This document shows, piece after piece, positions 34,047 to 45,175 of a stretch of DNA of 64,000 bases (its first letter is position 1; each line of letters begins with the position of its first letter). Position numbers and translations under genes: made by a program. The stretch spans positions 992,001-1,056,000 of the forward strand of contig JBAOKB010000024.1 in NCBI GenBank assembly GCA_037044905.1. The letters are read 5' to 3'. The notes below the pieces were generated by a model that was not told where the DNA came from, did no database searches, and was given only the letters and a program-made list of their open reading frames with translations. This DNA comes from Hortaea werneckii (Eukaryota > Ascomycota > Dothideomycetes > Mycosphaerellales > Teratosphaeriaceae).

Positions 34047-36214
34047 CTAACCCCCGTCTTGCAATGCTTGGACATCAATTGCATCGCCAGGATCGTCCCA
34101 GAACGTCCTGTGCTCTGCAGTGAGGTGCGCATATACTTCGCCATGACTCGTGAATGTTTGCATGCACTTCCAGCAAATGTGGATTTTGCACTGAATGCAC
34201 TCCATGTTGTTACAAGTCCTTTCAACCTTTTCGATGATGGCAGCGCAATTTGGACAGCGTTTGGCACCGGATTTCTTTATCCATAACTGCAACGCTTCCA
34301 GATGTTCGCTTCTGCGTTCCTTGTATTCTTCGCAAGTCTCACCATCATGTTGCTCAGCTCTGCATCTTGTGCAGTTGATGGTAAAGCATCGCGGGCAGGT
34401 GTGTATCTCAACATCGCTACTGAGTGTGTAGTACGATTGGCAGTTTGGCCCTTGACATTGGGCGTATGTCTCAGGATGCTTCCTGAACAGGTCATTGATG
34501 GCTTTCTCTGTGATTTGCAGTGTCTCTGTCTCTGCGGTCCGCTGAGTATGAGCTTGGAGGGAACTAACTCACCGCATCCTGGCCAGAAGCATTTGATTGG
34601 GAATTCGGCCTCTGCGGCGGCAGTGCAGTAACCGTCAAAGCAGTCTTTGCAGCATTGGTGACCGCAGCTCGGCATGATGACCATTTGGACTGGGTTGTAC
34701 GAGTCCCAACATGATTCACATGGGAGCAATGCATTGGTTTGTAGATGTTCGAGATTAGAGAAGAGGGCCGCTTGAGCCTTGGCGAAGCAATGGCGTTCCG
34801 CCGACAATTATGACTGCCGGCACATCGCCAGTATCGTTAAACTTGACAGCATCACTGCCGCAAAGCTCTTGTGCCTTTCAAGCCCCCCTTTCATGACAGC
34901 TTTGTACTTCGAAGTCTTGGTCAAGCGAATGTGATGAGTGCTTACCGGTTTGGGTCGCTGCAAGTATTGCAGCAGCGACGCCATATCATTGATGAACAAT
35001 GCATCAACCTCGGCCTTCAATTCTTTGACGACTTCGCGATCGACACCCGAAATCGTCATGCGGACTTTCCTCTCTGAAGATTTGCTTGGTTTGTTAGCGT
35101 CGTGGCTGGCTTTGACGCCGCCTCTGGCCTGAAAACGTCTAATGATGCATTCGATGGTCTTTTTGTGGCGCAGGAACTCATAGTGATCGGCTGTAATGAC
35201 GACTTGCAGATTTTCTGCAACGAACACGCGGGTATTACCAAGTTCGGCGTGACGCTGGCCGTTCAGGCTTTTCGCCAGCATGTCTAGATTAGGTGAGCCG
35301 CCAAATTCTAGCAATGCTCTGCGCTTCAGCTGATTTTTCGCATTCAGCCAAGCTGAAGCTGTGACTTTGAGGTTAGGAGCATTTGATATCTTCTTCGTCA
35401 TCACATCGATTGCAGATACGTCAGGGCCGTAGCTAGGGGGCCCGAACGTGATTTTCCGAACGCCACGAACGGCTTTTGGTAACCTCGCTAGCAAGCTGGG
35501 ACCATCGATGCTCTCAATCGCGTTGGTGACCTGTACACACCGGCGGCCTGATGGGTCTGCTGAAAATAGACTGCACCGCAGAGAAATGTCCTGGACGTTG
35601 GTGGTGTGCAGTGCGTCGAACACCTGGGCAGCTTGTCCCTCAGTTTTGCATTCGATCCAGATATTGCGCGTCGGCCGATACCATGTGATATGGAGTACAC
35701 TCTTCACAAGCTCAACGTTGATCCGCGGTCGTAGTTGAGCGAGGGTCTGAACCCGACTTGGTTCCATACCAGCAGTAAAAGTCGCTTTGATGCCAGTGGG
35801 GACTATTGACGTGTACGAATCTGGCGGCGCATCTTCCTAGTATTCATGTGAGCAATCATCGCTAATGATCGCTGTTTACTCGAATCACGTACATTGATCA
35901 GCGGCTCTGCCTTTCCACCGAAAGGAAACGTCTTCTGATGCCTTGTTTTGCCCGTGTCTTTTGCGTGTTCCTGGATCAGGCAGGAGAGGTTTGCTCAATG
36001 ATCGCAGATCTGGACCCTCATGGCGAAATGAACAAGAATGGCCTTTCCTACATTTTCCTGCAAGCAGAAACTTGCAGAGAGGCTTAGAGGGCGAGGCAAG
36101 TCTCAGACTCTCTGTGAGGCTTGCCGAATCATTGACCTACAATCAAACGGTCAGTAGCTGGAAGGAATGACGAAGACCGGCGCATGGAAAGCTGATAACC
36201 TCTTGGCTTTCCAT
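34047..36214 (-). CDS. CCCH zinc-finger plus RBR-type E3 ubiquitin ligase, with frame breaks
   Basis: Probable exon 1 is MESQE (36214), then an intron to ~36136. Next is a CCCH finger, CKFLLAGKCRKGHSCSFRH (C-x8-C-x5-C-x3-H). After a second intron (~35892-35837) comes a ~320-aa region of RNA-binding-like folds (FGPPSYGPD; RVFVAENLQVVITADHYEF; VRMTISGVDREVVKELKAEV). The C-terminal RBR module has RING1 (LPCESCWDSYNPV; PSCGHQCCKDCF), IBR (CQGPNCQSYYTLSSDVEIHTC; CTRCRAEQHDGETC) and RING2 (RCPNC; CNNMECIQCKIHICWKC, in which a conserved Cys should accept ubiquitin). Four single-base breaks are inferred at ~35990-35992, 34866-34870, 34794-34803 and 34532-34542. Exon 1 is tentative. The target is unknown; the CCCH finger suggests RNA. 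Confidence 0.75.
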
Positions 36215-36662
36215 ATATGTTACGAGGCGCTGCGTTGGGCGTTGTGTTGTGGAGGTTAGTTGAGGATCAAGTTCCGCAAGAAGCGGACAAGGAGCAATGC
36301 AATTAGGCGGGAGTATTCACTTGTTCTTCAGGAGTGAGAGAATTATTTGCCGATGACTTTGAATCACTGACTTGGGTCGAAGTCGTACTTTATTGATGAA
36401 GATGTTTTGAGATTGTCTGACTGCCGACAGATCAGTGGAGGCGAATGCGCCTCCGGAGGCGCGACGCTCGCCAAGATTTCGAAAGCGCGGCAAATTCCGG
36501 CTCGCACGAATTCTTTGGTGGGCTGTGTCAACTTCATCTTCGCAGGCGGATCGGGGTCTTCGCTGTCGATTCAACAGCTGCCAGACACCGACACGACTGT
36601 CGTGCAAAGCCCACACTCTCCGACCGTATCACGACTCGGGAGAACGACAGACCGTCGACAAC
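36215..36662. promoter_or_regulatory. Divergent promoter region, RBR gene/NIP1
   Basis: About 450 bp between divergent starts. The NIP1 frame is open upstream of its ATG, but I take MSRFFHGDSSS as the start. Confidence 0.45.
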
Positions 36663-39242
36663 ATGTCTCGATTCTTCCACGGCGACAGCTCCAGCGAGAG
36701 CTCTTCTGAGGAAGAGGAGGAATTGTACGCGGACGAGCAAGAAGAGGAATCTTCGGAAGAGGAGTCTAGTGAGGAAGAATCCGAAGAGGGAGATGAGGAT
36801 TCGGACTCAGACTCCAGCGGGGATGAGGGTGGCAAGACAGGAGCCAGCCGTTTCTTGCGCGAGGTTTCTGACGACTCCGACGAAAGCGATGAGGAGAAGG
36901 TCACCGTTGTCAAGTCTGCTAAAGACAAGCGCTTTGACGAACTTGAGGGCACGATAAGGCTGATCGAGAACGCCGAGAAGATCAGCGACTGGAATGCAAT
37001 CAACGAGCAGTATGATCGCATGAACAGGCAACTGCCCACTTTGCAGCGTGATTTGGAGGGCAAGCCACCCAAGATGTACGTCAAGACAGTGGCAGAGCTG
37101 GAAACCGCAGTATCCGAGGCTTTCGAGAAGCAGAAGGTCACACCGAAGAAGATGAACCCGATGCGCAGAAGGGTCTGAACGCTCTGCGACAGAAGATTCG
37201 AAAGAACAACCGCGATTTCCAGGGCGACATCGAGGCATTCCGCAAGAATCCGGATGAGTTCATGAAGGAGGACGTTGTAGAGGACACTGCGCCTGCGCCG
37301 AAAAAGCCGAAGAAGAAGCTCGTTGAAAACCAGAACGACGTCGATGCCAACGACGAAGGCTTCACGATGGTCGGTGCTGGTGGTAAGGCCATGGTTTACA
37401 CCGCTGAGAGCATTTTGAAGCATCTCAGGCAGATTGTGGAATCGCGTGGTCGGAAGAACACAGACCGCCTTGAGCAGATTCGAATCATGGAAAAGCTACT
37501 CGACGTGGCCCACACCGACTACCAGCGCATTCGTGTTTACCTTACCTTGATCGCCGCTCGCTTCGATCTCACCTCCGGAACTGGCTCTCAGATGTCTCAA
37601 GGAGCAGTGGAAGCTGGCACAGCAGGAGATTGGCGCGCTTCTGGGGATCCTCGAACAAAACCATGATCTGGTCGTTGTCGAGGGTGCTGAGGAGTGGGAA
37701 GACGATGAGAAACTGCCAACAGTGGAAGAAGGCTCAGTCTTTAAGATTCCAGGCAGTGTAGTCTCCTTTGTCGAGCGTCTGGACGACGAGCTCACAAGGG
37801 TGCTGCAGCAAGTCGACCCACACACGGCAGAGTATGTTGAGCGCTTGGCTGATGAGGGCACTCTCTACACGAACATCCTCCGCTGCATGTGCTACGCAGA
37901 GCGTCTGATCGTTCAAGAGAAGGTTACTGCGCCGCAGGAGAATGTTAACCGTGTCGTCATGCGCCGTCTTGAGCACGTTTACTTCAAGCCTTCGCAAGTC
38001 GTCAATATCCTGGAGGAGAACGTGTGGAAGGCTCTGCCCAAGGAGCTCGACTCCAAGATCACCCCCAGATCTCAGAGCTCGGACGTCACCAAGCTTGTCC
38101 AGACTCTCTCCGGCTACCTATTTAACAAGTCTGAGGGCATCATCCGCGGCCGCGCAATGCTTTGCCAGATCTACCACCTTGCTCTGCACGACCATTACTA
38201 CAAAGCGAGAGACATGATGCTCATGTCCCATCTGCAGGAAACCATCCAGTCCTTTGACGTCAACACCCAGATCCTCTACAACCGGACACTCACACAGGTT
38301 GGCCTCTGCGCCTTCCGCGCTGGCCTCGTGTACGAGTGCCAGACCGCGTTGCAGGACATCTGCGGGTCACAAAGACAGAAGGAGCTCCTCGCTCAAGGTC
38401 TGCAAATCCAGCGCTACTCCCAGATCACACCTGAGCAGGAGCGTCTGGAGAGGCAACGCCAGCTGCCGTTCCACATGCACATCAACCTCGAGCTTCTTGA
38501 GTGCGTCTACCTCACTTGCTCTATGCTCCTTGAGATTCCCACCCTTGCCCAGTCGGGGTCATCACCCGACCTCAAGAAGCGAGTTATCTCCAAGTCGTAC
38601 CGCCGCATGCTCGAGTACCACGAGCGTCAGATCTTTACCGGCCCACCTGAGAACACTCGTGACCATGTCATGCAGGCTTCCAAGGCTCTGGCTGCCGGCG
38701 AGTGGAAGAAGGCAGCTGACTTCATTACGACCATCAAGATCTGGGATCTTTTGCCCAAGAACGCCGAGATCAAGAAGATGCTCGAGCAGCAGATCCAGGA
38801 GGAGGGTGTACGGACTTACCTTTTCACATACGCTCCCTTCTACGACACTCTTGCTATCTCTCACCTGGCTGGCATGTTCGACTTGCCGGAGTCAAAGGTC
38901 ACTGCTCTTGTCAGCAAGATGATCCACCACGAGGAGCTGGCTGCTGCGCTTGACCAAGTCAACAGCGCTATCATCTTCCGTAAGGGTGTCGAGCTCAGCC
39001 GTCTGCAATCGCTCGCCCTCACTATGTCCGACAAGGCTTCAGGCCTCATCGAGGCAAACGAGCGGACACTTGAGCAACGTACGGCTGGATCGGCAAACGC
39101 GTTCGAGAGACAAGGCGGCCAGCGTGGCCGCGGTGGTGCTCGCGGTAGGGGAGGCCGTGGTGGTGCGTTCGGTGGTCGTGGTGGTGGCAGAGGTGGTGGT
39201 TTCACGGGCGGTGCTTTGGGCAACGCGATCAGGGCGCAGTAA
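36663..39242 (+). CDS. NIP1: eIF3 subunit c (NIP1), with two compensating frame breaks
   Basis: About 860 aa (yeast Nip1 is 812). It starts MSRFFHGDSSSESSSEEEEE, the Ser/acidic N-terminus common to eIF3c. The eIF3c N-domain follows (FDELEGTIRLIENAEKISDW; RIRVYLTLIAARFDLTSG), then HINLELLECVYLTCSMLLEIP and a C-terminal PCI domain (TYLFTYAPFYDTLAISHLAGMF). The end is an RGG-rich tail. eIF3c scaffolds the pre-initiation complex and contacts eIF1 and eIF5. The segment 37160-37600 is in a different frame from both ends: one C is missing at 37157-37159 (AACCCGAT for AACCCCGAT, giving MNPDAQKGLNALRQK), and one G is extra at 37601-37602 (giving MSQEQWKLAQQE when removed). Because they cancel, both ends share one frame. 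Confidence 0.94.
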
Positions 39243-40309
39243 AAAGCTGTGTGTAGGATTCACGTGGCACGCATGGCGTTTAGGAACCGGCTGACACTTC
39301 TATGCAGTGTCGCGGGATGTGCGTTAGAACTTTTAAAATTCCACTGAAATACCAGATTGCTGAAGATTCTTTTCTCTTGCTGAAATAATTAAACGCTTGA
39401 TCACTTCTCGTGAAAATGTCCCAAAGCTGCTGCTCATGTACTCGACCATAAGCAACCCCTTGCGAAGACTGCCGACCTCGTGTGTGTCTTGGACGCGATT
39501 GTCAAGCACTTTGACACAGACGCGAAATAGTGGCTCCGAGCTCGCGACGAACTCCATTCGTTGTACCGTCATGCACTTGATCGTCTGGAATCCAAATCGG
39601 TCAAATCTCGAAAGCTGGCTGGTCACGGCACCTCTAAGGGTGCAAGTGACTACAGAGCTGCCCACGATCGGCCTCATGGGCCTTACACCCTGTGCAATCG
39701 CGAGACTGGTAATGCGTTAATTAGAAAAATTGTGCGGTGGAAATGAGTGCATTTTGAAAATATAACATAGCCGGTCCCGGAAGACATCGCAGGTCATCGT
39801 CTAGTCCATGCCTTGTGGCTGTTTACTGCCCGATGGAAAACGGACACATCACTCCCCCATTGATCTATATGTCTATAACTAGGTAGCTTGCTGCTTCCGA
39901 ATCAAAGCTTTCCCTGAGCGTATTCTGGATTGAATGAAGAATAGAGTATTCAGCTGCAAGTGAATTGGCCGTGCAAGATCAGCATCCATTCAATTGATTC
40001 CGAGATCGAAATGGAGGTTGGAAAAATGATTGCAACCTTAGCTTTGATAGAAGTGAAGAAGCCGATTCGCACGGCGCTATGTCATCACTGCCTGCAATCT
40101 TATTCGTCCTTGACGTGGCTCCACGAAAGTTGTGTCATGGTCAACATGTGCAGGGCTGTCATATACTGTGGTGACCTTCCAATGCAAGAAGACTAACTTC
40201 AAACGCGCCAACTGAGCAACGTACAATGCATACATAAATCTAGTATAACAACGCCGCAGCCATAGGAAGAAGCATGTACATCAGAGCTCCTCAGGTTACA
40301 CAACGACGC
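39243..40309. other. Convergent 3' intergenic region, NIP1 to LSC2
   Basis: About 1.07 kb, AT-richer than the genes. A 114-codon minus-strand frame at 39333-39677 has no recognisable features, and I do not call it. Confidence 0.5.
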
Positions 40310-41695
40310 TTAGATGCCCAGCGTGAACTCAACACCAACGTCGATGTCTCTCGCCATCTTCACCACCTTGCTGAACTGTACACTCTTCTCGGCCGCACTC
40401 TGGAGGTCGTCGATGGAGAAGATCTTGAGGCCACTGTCGTTGATCACCTTCTGAGCGGCTTCGACGTTAGTGCCCTGCAGACGTGCCACAACTGGCAGGC
40501 GCAGGTTCATCTGGTCAACAACGTTGACAAGACCCTTGGCAATGTCGTCGCAGCGAACGATACCGCCGAAGATGTTGACGAAGATGGCGGTCACCTTGGG
40601 GTCGGAGGTGATGAGTTCGAAAGCCTCCTTGATGGCCTCAGGGGTGGCACCACCGCCAACGTCAAGGAAGTTAGCAGGCTGGCCGCCGTTGAGCTTGATA
40701 ATGTCCATGGTGGCCATAGCAAGACCAGCGCCGTTGACCAGGCAGCCGATGTCGCCGTCCAGCTTGATGAAGTTGAGACCAGACTTGGCAGCCTTCACCT
40801 CGTCTGCGTCCTCCTGCGAGACGTCACGCCAGCTGAAGACCTCCTCCTGACGGAAGTCGGCGTTGTCGTCGAAGTTAAGCTTGGCGTCCATGCAGAGCAC
40901 CTGGTGGTCCGAGGTTTCCGACATGGGGTTGATTTCAATCTGGGTAGCATCCTTCTCCATGAAGATCTTGTAGAGCTTCTGGATGGTGTCCTGGGCTTGC
41001 GGTACGCACTGCTCACTGAAGCCGAGCTTGGAGGCGATCTCGTGCGCCATCTCGTCCGTCACACCCTTGTGGATGTCAACCTTGGTGGTGATGATGGCCT
41101 CTGGCTGCTCCTTGGCAACAGTCTCAATGTCCATACCACCCTGGCTGCTTGCAACAATGACCGGGCCTTGAGTGGCACGGTCCATCAAGACTGCCAGGTA
41201 GAACTCGCGGCGTGCGAACTTGCGCTCGACAATCAGGACGCTGTTGCAGATGCGGCCACGCTCGCCGGTTTGCTTGGTGATGAGCTTGTGTCCGATCATC
41301 TGGTCGGCCAAGATGCTCGCCTCACGCGGGCTGTAAACTATACGGACACCGCCCTTGAAGCCATTGTCGAAGTGGCCCTTGCCTCTACCGCCGGCCAGAA
41401 CCTGAGCCTTGATCACCATGTCCTCGCCTGCGATGCTTGATGCCACCTGCTCTGCCTCCTTGGCGCTGTGCGCCACATTGCCCTTGGGCACACCGATGCC
41501 ATAGCTGTCGAGCAGTTGTGCGGAGCGGTATTCGTGGACGCTGAGGTTGCGCTTCTGCTGTTGGAAGGCGGCTTGTCTGATAGGAGACTGCGGAACGGAT
41601 TAGCGGGTGCTACCCTGGCAGTGAGTGGATGGGCTTACGGCGCCGCTCTTGAAGGCAGAGGCGAGCTGCCTGCTGCTGCGGGCGAGATTGAACAT
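40310..41695 (-). CDS. LSC2: Succinyl-CoA ligase beta subunit, mitochondrial
   Basis: Exons 41695-41639 and 41587-40310, ~444 aa. The N-terminus MFNLARSSRQLASAFKSGA is a typical mitochondrial presequence, and the mature part starts near NLSVHEYRSAQLLDSYGIGVP. The ATP-grasp region has KAQVLAGGRGKGHFDNGFKGG and EINPMSE. The CoA-ligase part has DIGCLVNGAGLAMATMDIIK, FLDVGGGATPEAIKEAF, and IFGGIVRCDDIAKGLV. With the alpha subunit it converts succinyl-CoA to succinate in the TCA cycle, making ATP or GTP. All frames are intact. The two exons join with a standard GTAAGC...CCGCAG intron. Confidence 0.96.
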
Positions 41696-42735
41696 GTTGG
41701 ATATGGTGGAGTGGGGAGGGTATCTTGCTGAGAGGAAGTCCAATGGTGGTTGGAGCTCGGGGAGAGCTTTCGCAGCCAAGGGCGCACGGGTTCAGCCGCG
41801 ACTCACTCCCGACGCTTTCCGAGACGAGTTGAAATTCTCGTTCGCGTCTCTCTGCGCGCTTGCTTCTGTACATCAACCTTCGCACTTCTTGACTTCGCCA
41901 TGGAAGTTAAGAGCAGGGCAGAGAGGCCATTAGGCATGAGATGATTGCGAAGAGGGTGTTAGAGTCAGCGATGCAGCTGCTTTACCGGTCTTGCTTCTCA
42001 GCGGCCCCATGTCACCAAGCAATGCCATGACGGCTCCTAGGTATGTATCCACACTCCCCTCCCTTCTCTCACTCTGCAATGATGACCAATACGTGTCGCC
42101 CCTATCCTACATACCCAAAAAACATGGGGATTACACCCGCTAAGCCAAATAGCATGGCTGAAATGCAAACTCATCCATTCTTACTATCCGCTTGGAATAC
42201 CGACTGAGCACCAAGCTGACTTGAAACCAGATCTTGTGCCCTTCTAGTCCAGGCGTATACCCATGGTCTTATGCGACCCCGATGTAAGCATTAGCAAAAG
42301 GTACGACGAACACATAAAAAGCTCCACTCCCGTCACCTGATGAGCAACAAAGAGTACTATCAAATACCTACATACTATGAGGATCAAACTTTATGGTTCG
42401 ATTACCTGATTCTCGACGAAACCACATTTTCAAATGTCCTGTATCTATCAGACAGTCGCTGACAGTCGGTAGGTAGATACTTGCTTTCACATCTTTCGCA
42501 TAGGCGTCAATCGTTTCTTGCTCTATGGTACGTGTCTATCCATTTCTTCCAAATGTGTTGTGATGAACAAAGACATTCCATGCTAAGCCTGAAGGCCTCG
42601 GCCTCATGCTGAACAAAATGTATTGCTTTTCATCTTTCGGCTGATTTCCCACCTCTCCTCCGCTCTTGACCTCGACGTTTCCTCATGGACTCTCACTGAC
42701 GTGGAGATTCCAGATGTGCCGCAAACCCTTCACAA
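41696..42735. other. Intergenic, SDR 3' flank to LSC2 5' flank
   Basis: About 1.04 kb. Contains the LSC2 promoter. No repeats, RNA genes or coding recognised. Confidence 0.5.
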
Positions 42736-43494
42736 TCACTCCTGAAATGCCTTCAGCTCTTCCCCATTCCACGATAGAAACTTCCCATTCAATTCTTTCG
42801 GTGGGTTGAGCACAAGCTTAGCCATTACGTGACCCGGCTGCTCTGGCTTCAAAAGCCCGCCCGTCTCCTTCAATTCCTTGAACCTCGCCGCATCTTTCTC
42901 AAACATCGCCGTGTTGTGCTTCTCTCGAATATCCCGCTGCATCTCAGTGTCCACGACGCCGGGTCTGATTGAGATACTTGTGATTTCCGGCTCTTCATTG
43001 GCCAAGGTCATAGCGAGGTGGTTCATTGCGGCTTTGGCGGAGCCATAGGCGCCCCATGTTGGGTAAGCATTCATAGCTGCGCCGGAAGAGGTGTATAGGA
43101 TACAACCTTTGCTCTTGCGGAGCTCAGGAAGGGCAGCTTTGGTCATGGCTACCGCAGAGAAGAAGTTCACATTGTAGGCATCCCTCCATTCAGACGCGGT
43201 GCTGTCTGCAAGTTTCTTCACCGGATCGAGCACGCCATGATTGATGATCAGGCCATCAAGCTTTTTGAACTGCTTCTGTGCAAGATCGACTGCCTTCTGT
43301 CCGAGATCGAAGTCGGCAAGGTCTCCAGCGCAGACCGCGACGTTGCCGGTGTAGGTCTTTTCGAGCTCGCGGAGAGGGCCTTCGCTTCGTGAGACTACGA
43401 CCAGCTTATGCGATTGCTTGAGCAGGTAATGCGCGATCGCGAGCCCAATCCCGCGCGAAGCACCGGTCAAGATGATCACCTTTGAATCAGCCAT
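42736..43494 (-). CDS. Short-chain dehydrogenase (yeast YIR035C/IRC24-like)
   Basis: Single exon, 252 aa, starting MADSKVIILTGASRGIGLAI. Classical SDR features: TGASRGIG cofactor loop, a NHG motif (IINHGVLDPV), catalytic Ser in LYTSSGAAM, and YGSAKAA containing the YxxxK pair. SIRPGVVDTEMQRDI follows and places it near the yeast YIR035C/YIR036C and benzil/sepiapterin-reductase-like group. Basic residues after the glycine loop suggest NADPH. The upstream open frame (12 more codons) begins with TTG, so ATG 43494 is chosen. The natural substrate is unknown. It is divergent from the TDA3-like oxidoreductase. Confidence 0.9.
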   Translation of the reverse strand: MADSKVIILTGASRGIGLAIAHYLLKQSHKLVVVSRSEGPLRELEKTYTGNVAVCAGDLADFDLGQKAVDLAQKQFKKLDGLIINHGVLDPVKKLADSTASEWRDAYNVNFFSAVAMTKAALPELRKSKGCILYTSSGAAMNAYPTWGAYGSAKAAMNHLAMTLANEEPEITSISIRPGVVDTEMQRDIREKHNTAMFEKDAARFKELKETGGLLKPEQPGHVMAKLVLNPPKELNGKFLSWNGEELKAFQE

Positions 43495-43873
43495 TTCGAT
43501 TTTCGACTTCCCAGATGGATGTCCTTCCAATGCAGTGCTTTACCGTACGCGAAAACTTTCCTTACTCGTCCAGGGACTTGCGTCAGAACCCCACCTTCCC
43601 CACCTTCCACACATGTGTCACACGGAAGATCAGCCATAAACAAGCCCCCCTTCACCACGGCACAGTGAGGAGGCGTTTCTTGGGCACCCAGTTGTGGCTG
43701 GACAATCTTCTCACGCGAGAGTGCCATCAGATCATCTGCAGTGCCGCACACGTATGCTGAAGACGGTAGGTCGCCGCTTAGAGCTGAGTATCACCGACTT
43801 GATAAGTCCGGCTCCCGTGTCACTACATACACGGCCCATGAGAGACTAATTGTACAGGCTCCATTCGAATACC
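43495..43873. promoter_or_regulatory. Divergent promoter region, SDR/TDA3-like
   Basis: About 380 bp shared by two divergent oxidoreductase genes, so co-regulation is possible. I could not identify a specific binding site. Confidence 0.45.
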
Positions 43874-45175
43874 ATGGCCGACGAAGTACCAATGGAGGAT
43901 GCTCAGCGCGTCTTCTCCACCTTCACAAATCCCGCTGAGACGCAGAGTACGGTGATTGTGGGCGCTGGAATCATCGGCTGTGCGACAGCCTATTATCTTT
44001 CACACTCTGGACACACCAAGCCTGACACGATCCACCTCGTTGAAGCCTCACCGGAAATATTTGCTTCCGCTTCAGGGAAATCTGCCGGCTTCTGTGCCAG
44101 CGACTGGTTTGGACCTGCAACTGCCTCACTTGGAGCGTTGTCATTCAAGTTGCATAAAGAGCTGGCTGAAAAGAACAATGGGAAAGAGAAGTGGGGATAC
44201 AGTCGTAGCACGGGGACCAGTCTGACAGAAGGTAGTCAGCAAGGTGGCTCTACAGGATATGACTGGCTGCGTGAGGGTGGTAGCAGGGCAGATGCGGCAG
44301 GTGTGCACAAGTTCGCGGGCGATAGTGATGGGCCTGCATGGCTTAAGAGAAGACAAGGAGATAATCTGGAACTTATCAGCGAAGATGACAGTGTAGCGCA
44401 GGTTGATCCTCTAAGGCTGTCTCAGTTCCTGCTGAGGCAGAGTCTTCTGAAAGGCGTCAGGCTTCATCAGCCGGTGAGGCCGATTAAGGTGTCCAAAGAC
44501 CATGACGGTGAGATGTCAGCGCTCAGGGTGAGGCACGAATCTGGCGCGGATCATAAGATCCCTTGCACCCGCCTCTTGATCACCGCTGGAGCCTGGACAG
44601 GAAAGGTCTTTGATGATCTGTTTCCGTACGCCAAGGTAGACTTGGGGGTGTCGCAGCTTGCTGGACACAGCGTCGTGGTCAAGAGTCCACGATGGACGCA
44701 AGAGCACGAAGCTCAAGGTTGCCATGCCCTCTTCACGACCATGCGTGCAGGCTTCAGCCCCGAGATCTTCAGCAGGATAGGTGGCGAGATCTACGTCGCT
44801 GGTCTCAACGATCCCTCACTACCTCTGCCTGAGAGTCCGACAGATGCGAAGGTCGACCAGGCAAGCATCGACGAGTTGAAAGCGGTGTCTGAGAAGCTGC
44901 TGGGCAACGACGGCACGGATGTGAGCGATCTTCAGGTAATCCGCGAAGGGCTCTGCTTTAGACCCATCACGACGCGTGGCACACCTCTGTTAACCAAGAT
45001 TCCTGACGAAAAACTCGGAGGTATCGAGACCCGCATGGCACCTGAGGGGGGCGTCTTCGTGTCCGCCGGTCACGGACCTTGGGGCATAAGCCATAGTCTG
45101 GGCACAGGGAAAGTCATGGCTGAGATGATCGAAGGTGCAAACCTGAGCGCGGATACAAGTCGCCTCGGGATTTGA
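43874..45175 (+). CDS. TDA3: FAD-dependent oxidoreductase, TDA3-like
   Basis: Single exon, 433 aa from ATG 43874 (the preceding open codons start at TTG). The FAD-binding motif is TVIVGAGIIGCATAYYLS with the following acidic residue in IHLVEASPE. Then SASGKSAGFCASDWFGPATASLG and WGYSRSTGTSL, VDPLRLSQFLL and the C-terminal GHGPWGISHSLGTGKVMAEM. This matches the DAO-type oxidoreductases that include yeast Tda3, a protein linked to late endosome to Golgi transport in yeast. The reaction is unknown. No targeting peptide is evident. All frames are intact. Confidence 0.85.
   Translation: MADEVPMEDAQRVFSTFTNPAETQSTVIVGAGIIGCATAYYLSHSGHTKPDTIHLVEASPEIFASASGKSAGFCASDWFGPATASLGALSFKLHKELAEKNNGKEKWGYSRSTGTSLTEGSQQGGSTGYDWLREGGSRADAAGVHKFAGDSDGPAWLKRRQGDNLELISEDDSVAQVDPLRLSQFLLRQSLLKGVRLHQPVRPIKVSKDHDGEMSALRVRHESGADHKIPCTRLLITAGAWTGKVFDDLFPYAKVDLGVSQLAGHSVVVKSPRWTQEHEAQGCHALFTTMRAGFSPEIFSRIGGEIYVAGLNDPSLPLPESPTDAKVDQASIDELKAVSEKLLGNDGTDVSDLQVIREGLCFRPITTRGTPLLTKIPDEKLGGIETRMAPEGGVFVSAGHGPWGISHSLGTGKVMAEMIEGANLSADTSRLGI

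Noticed and set aside
13731..37602. Genome-encoded programmed frameshifting as an explanation of the breaks
   Set aside because: No shared slippery heptamer or downstream signal is seen; insertions and deletions both occur; and they are confined to one interval. A translational mechanism would act genome-wide.
39333..39677. 114-codon minus-strand frame
   Set aside because: No motif and no start context; cannot be told from chance.
40274..41440. 388-codon plus-strand frame
   Set aside because: It is the antisense of LSC2, whose family match is certain.
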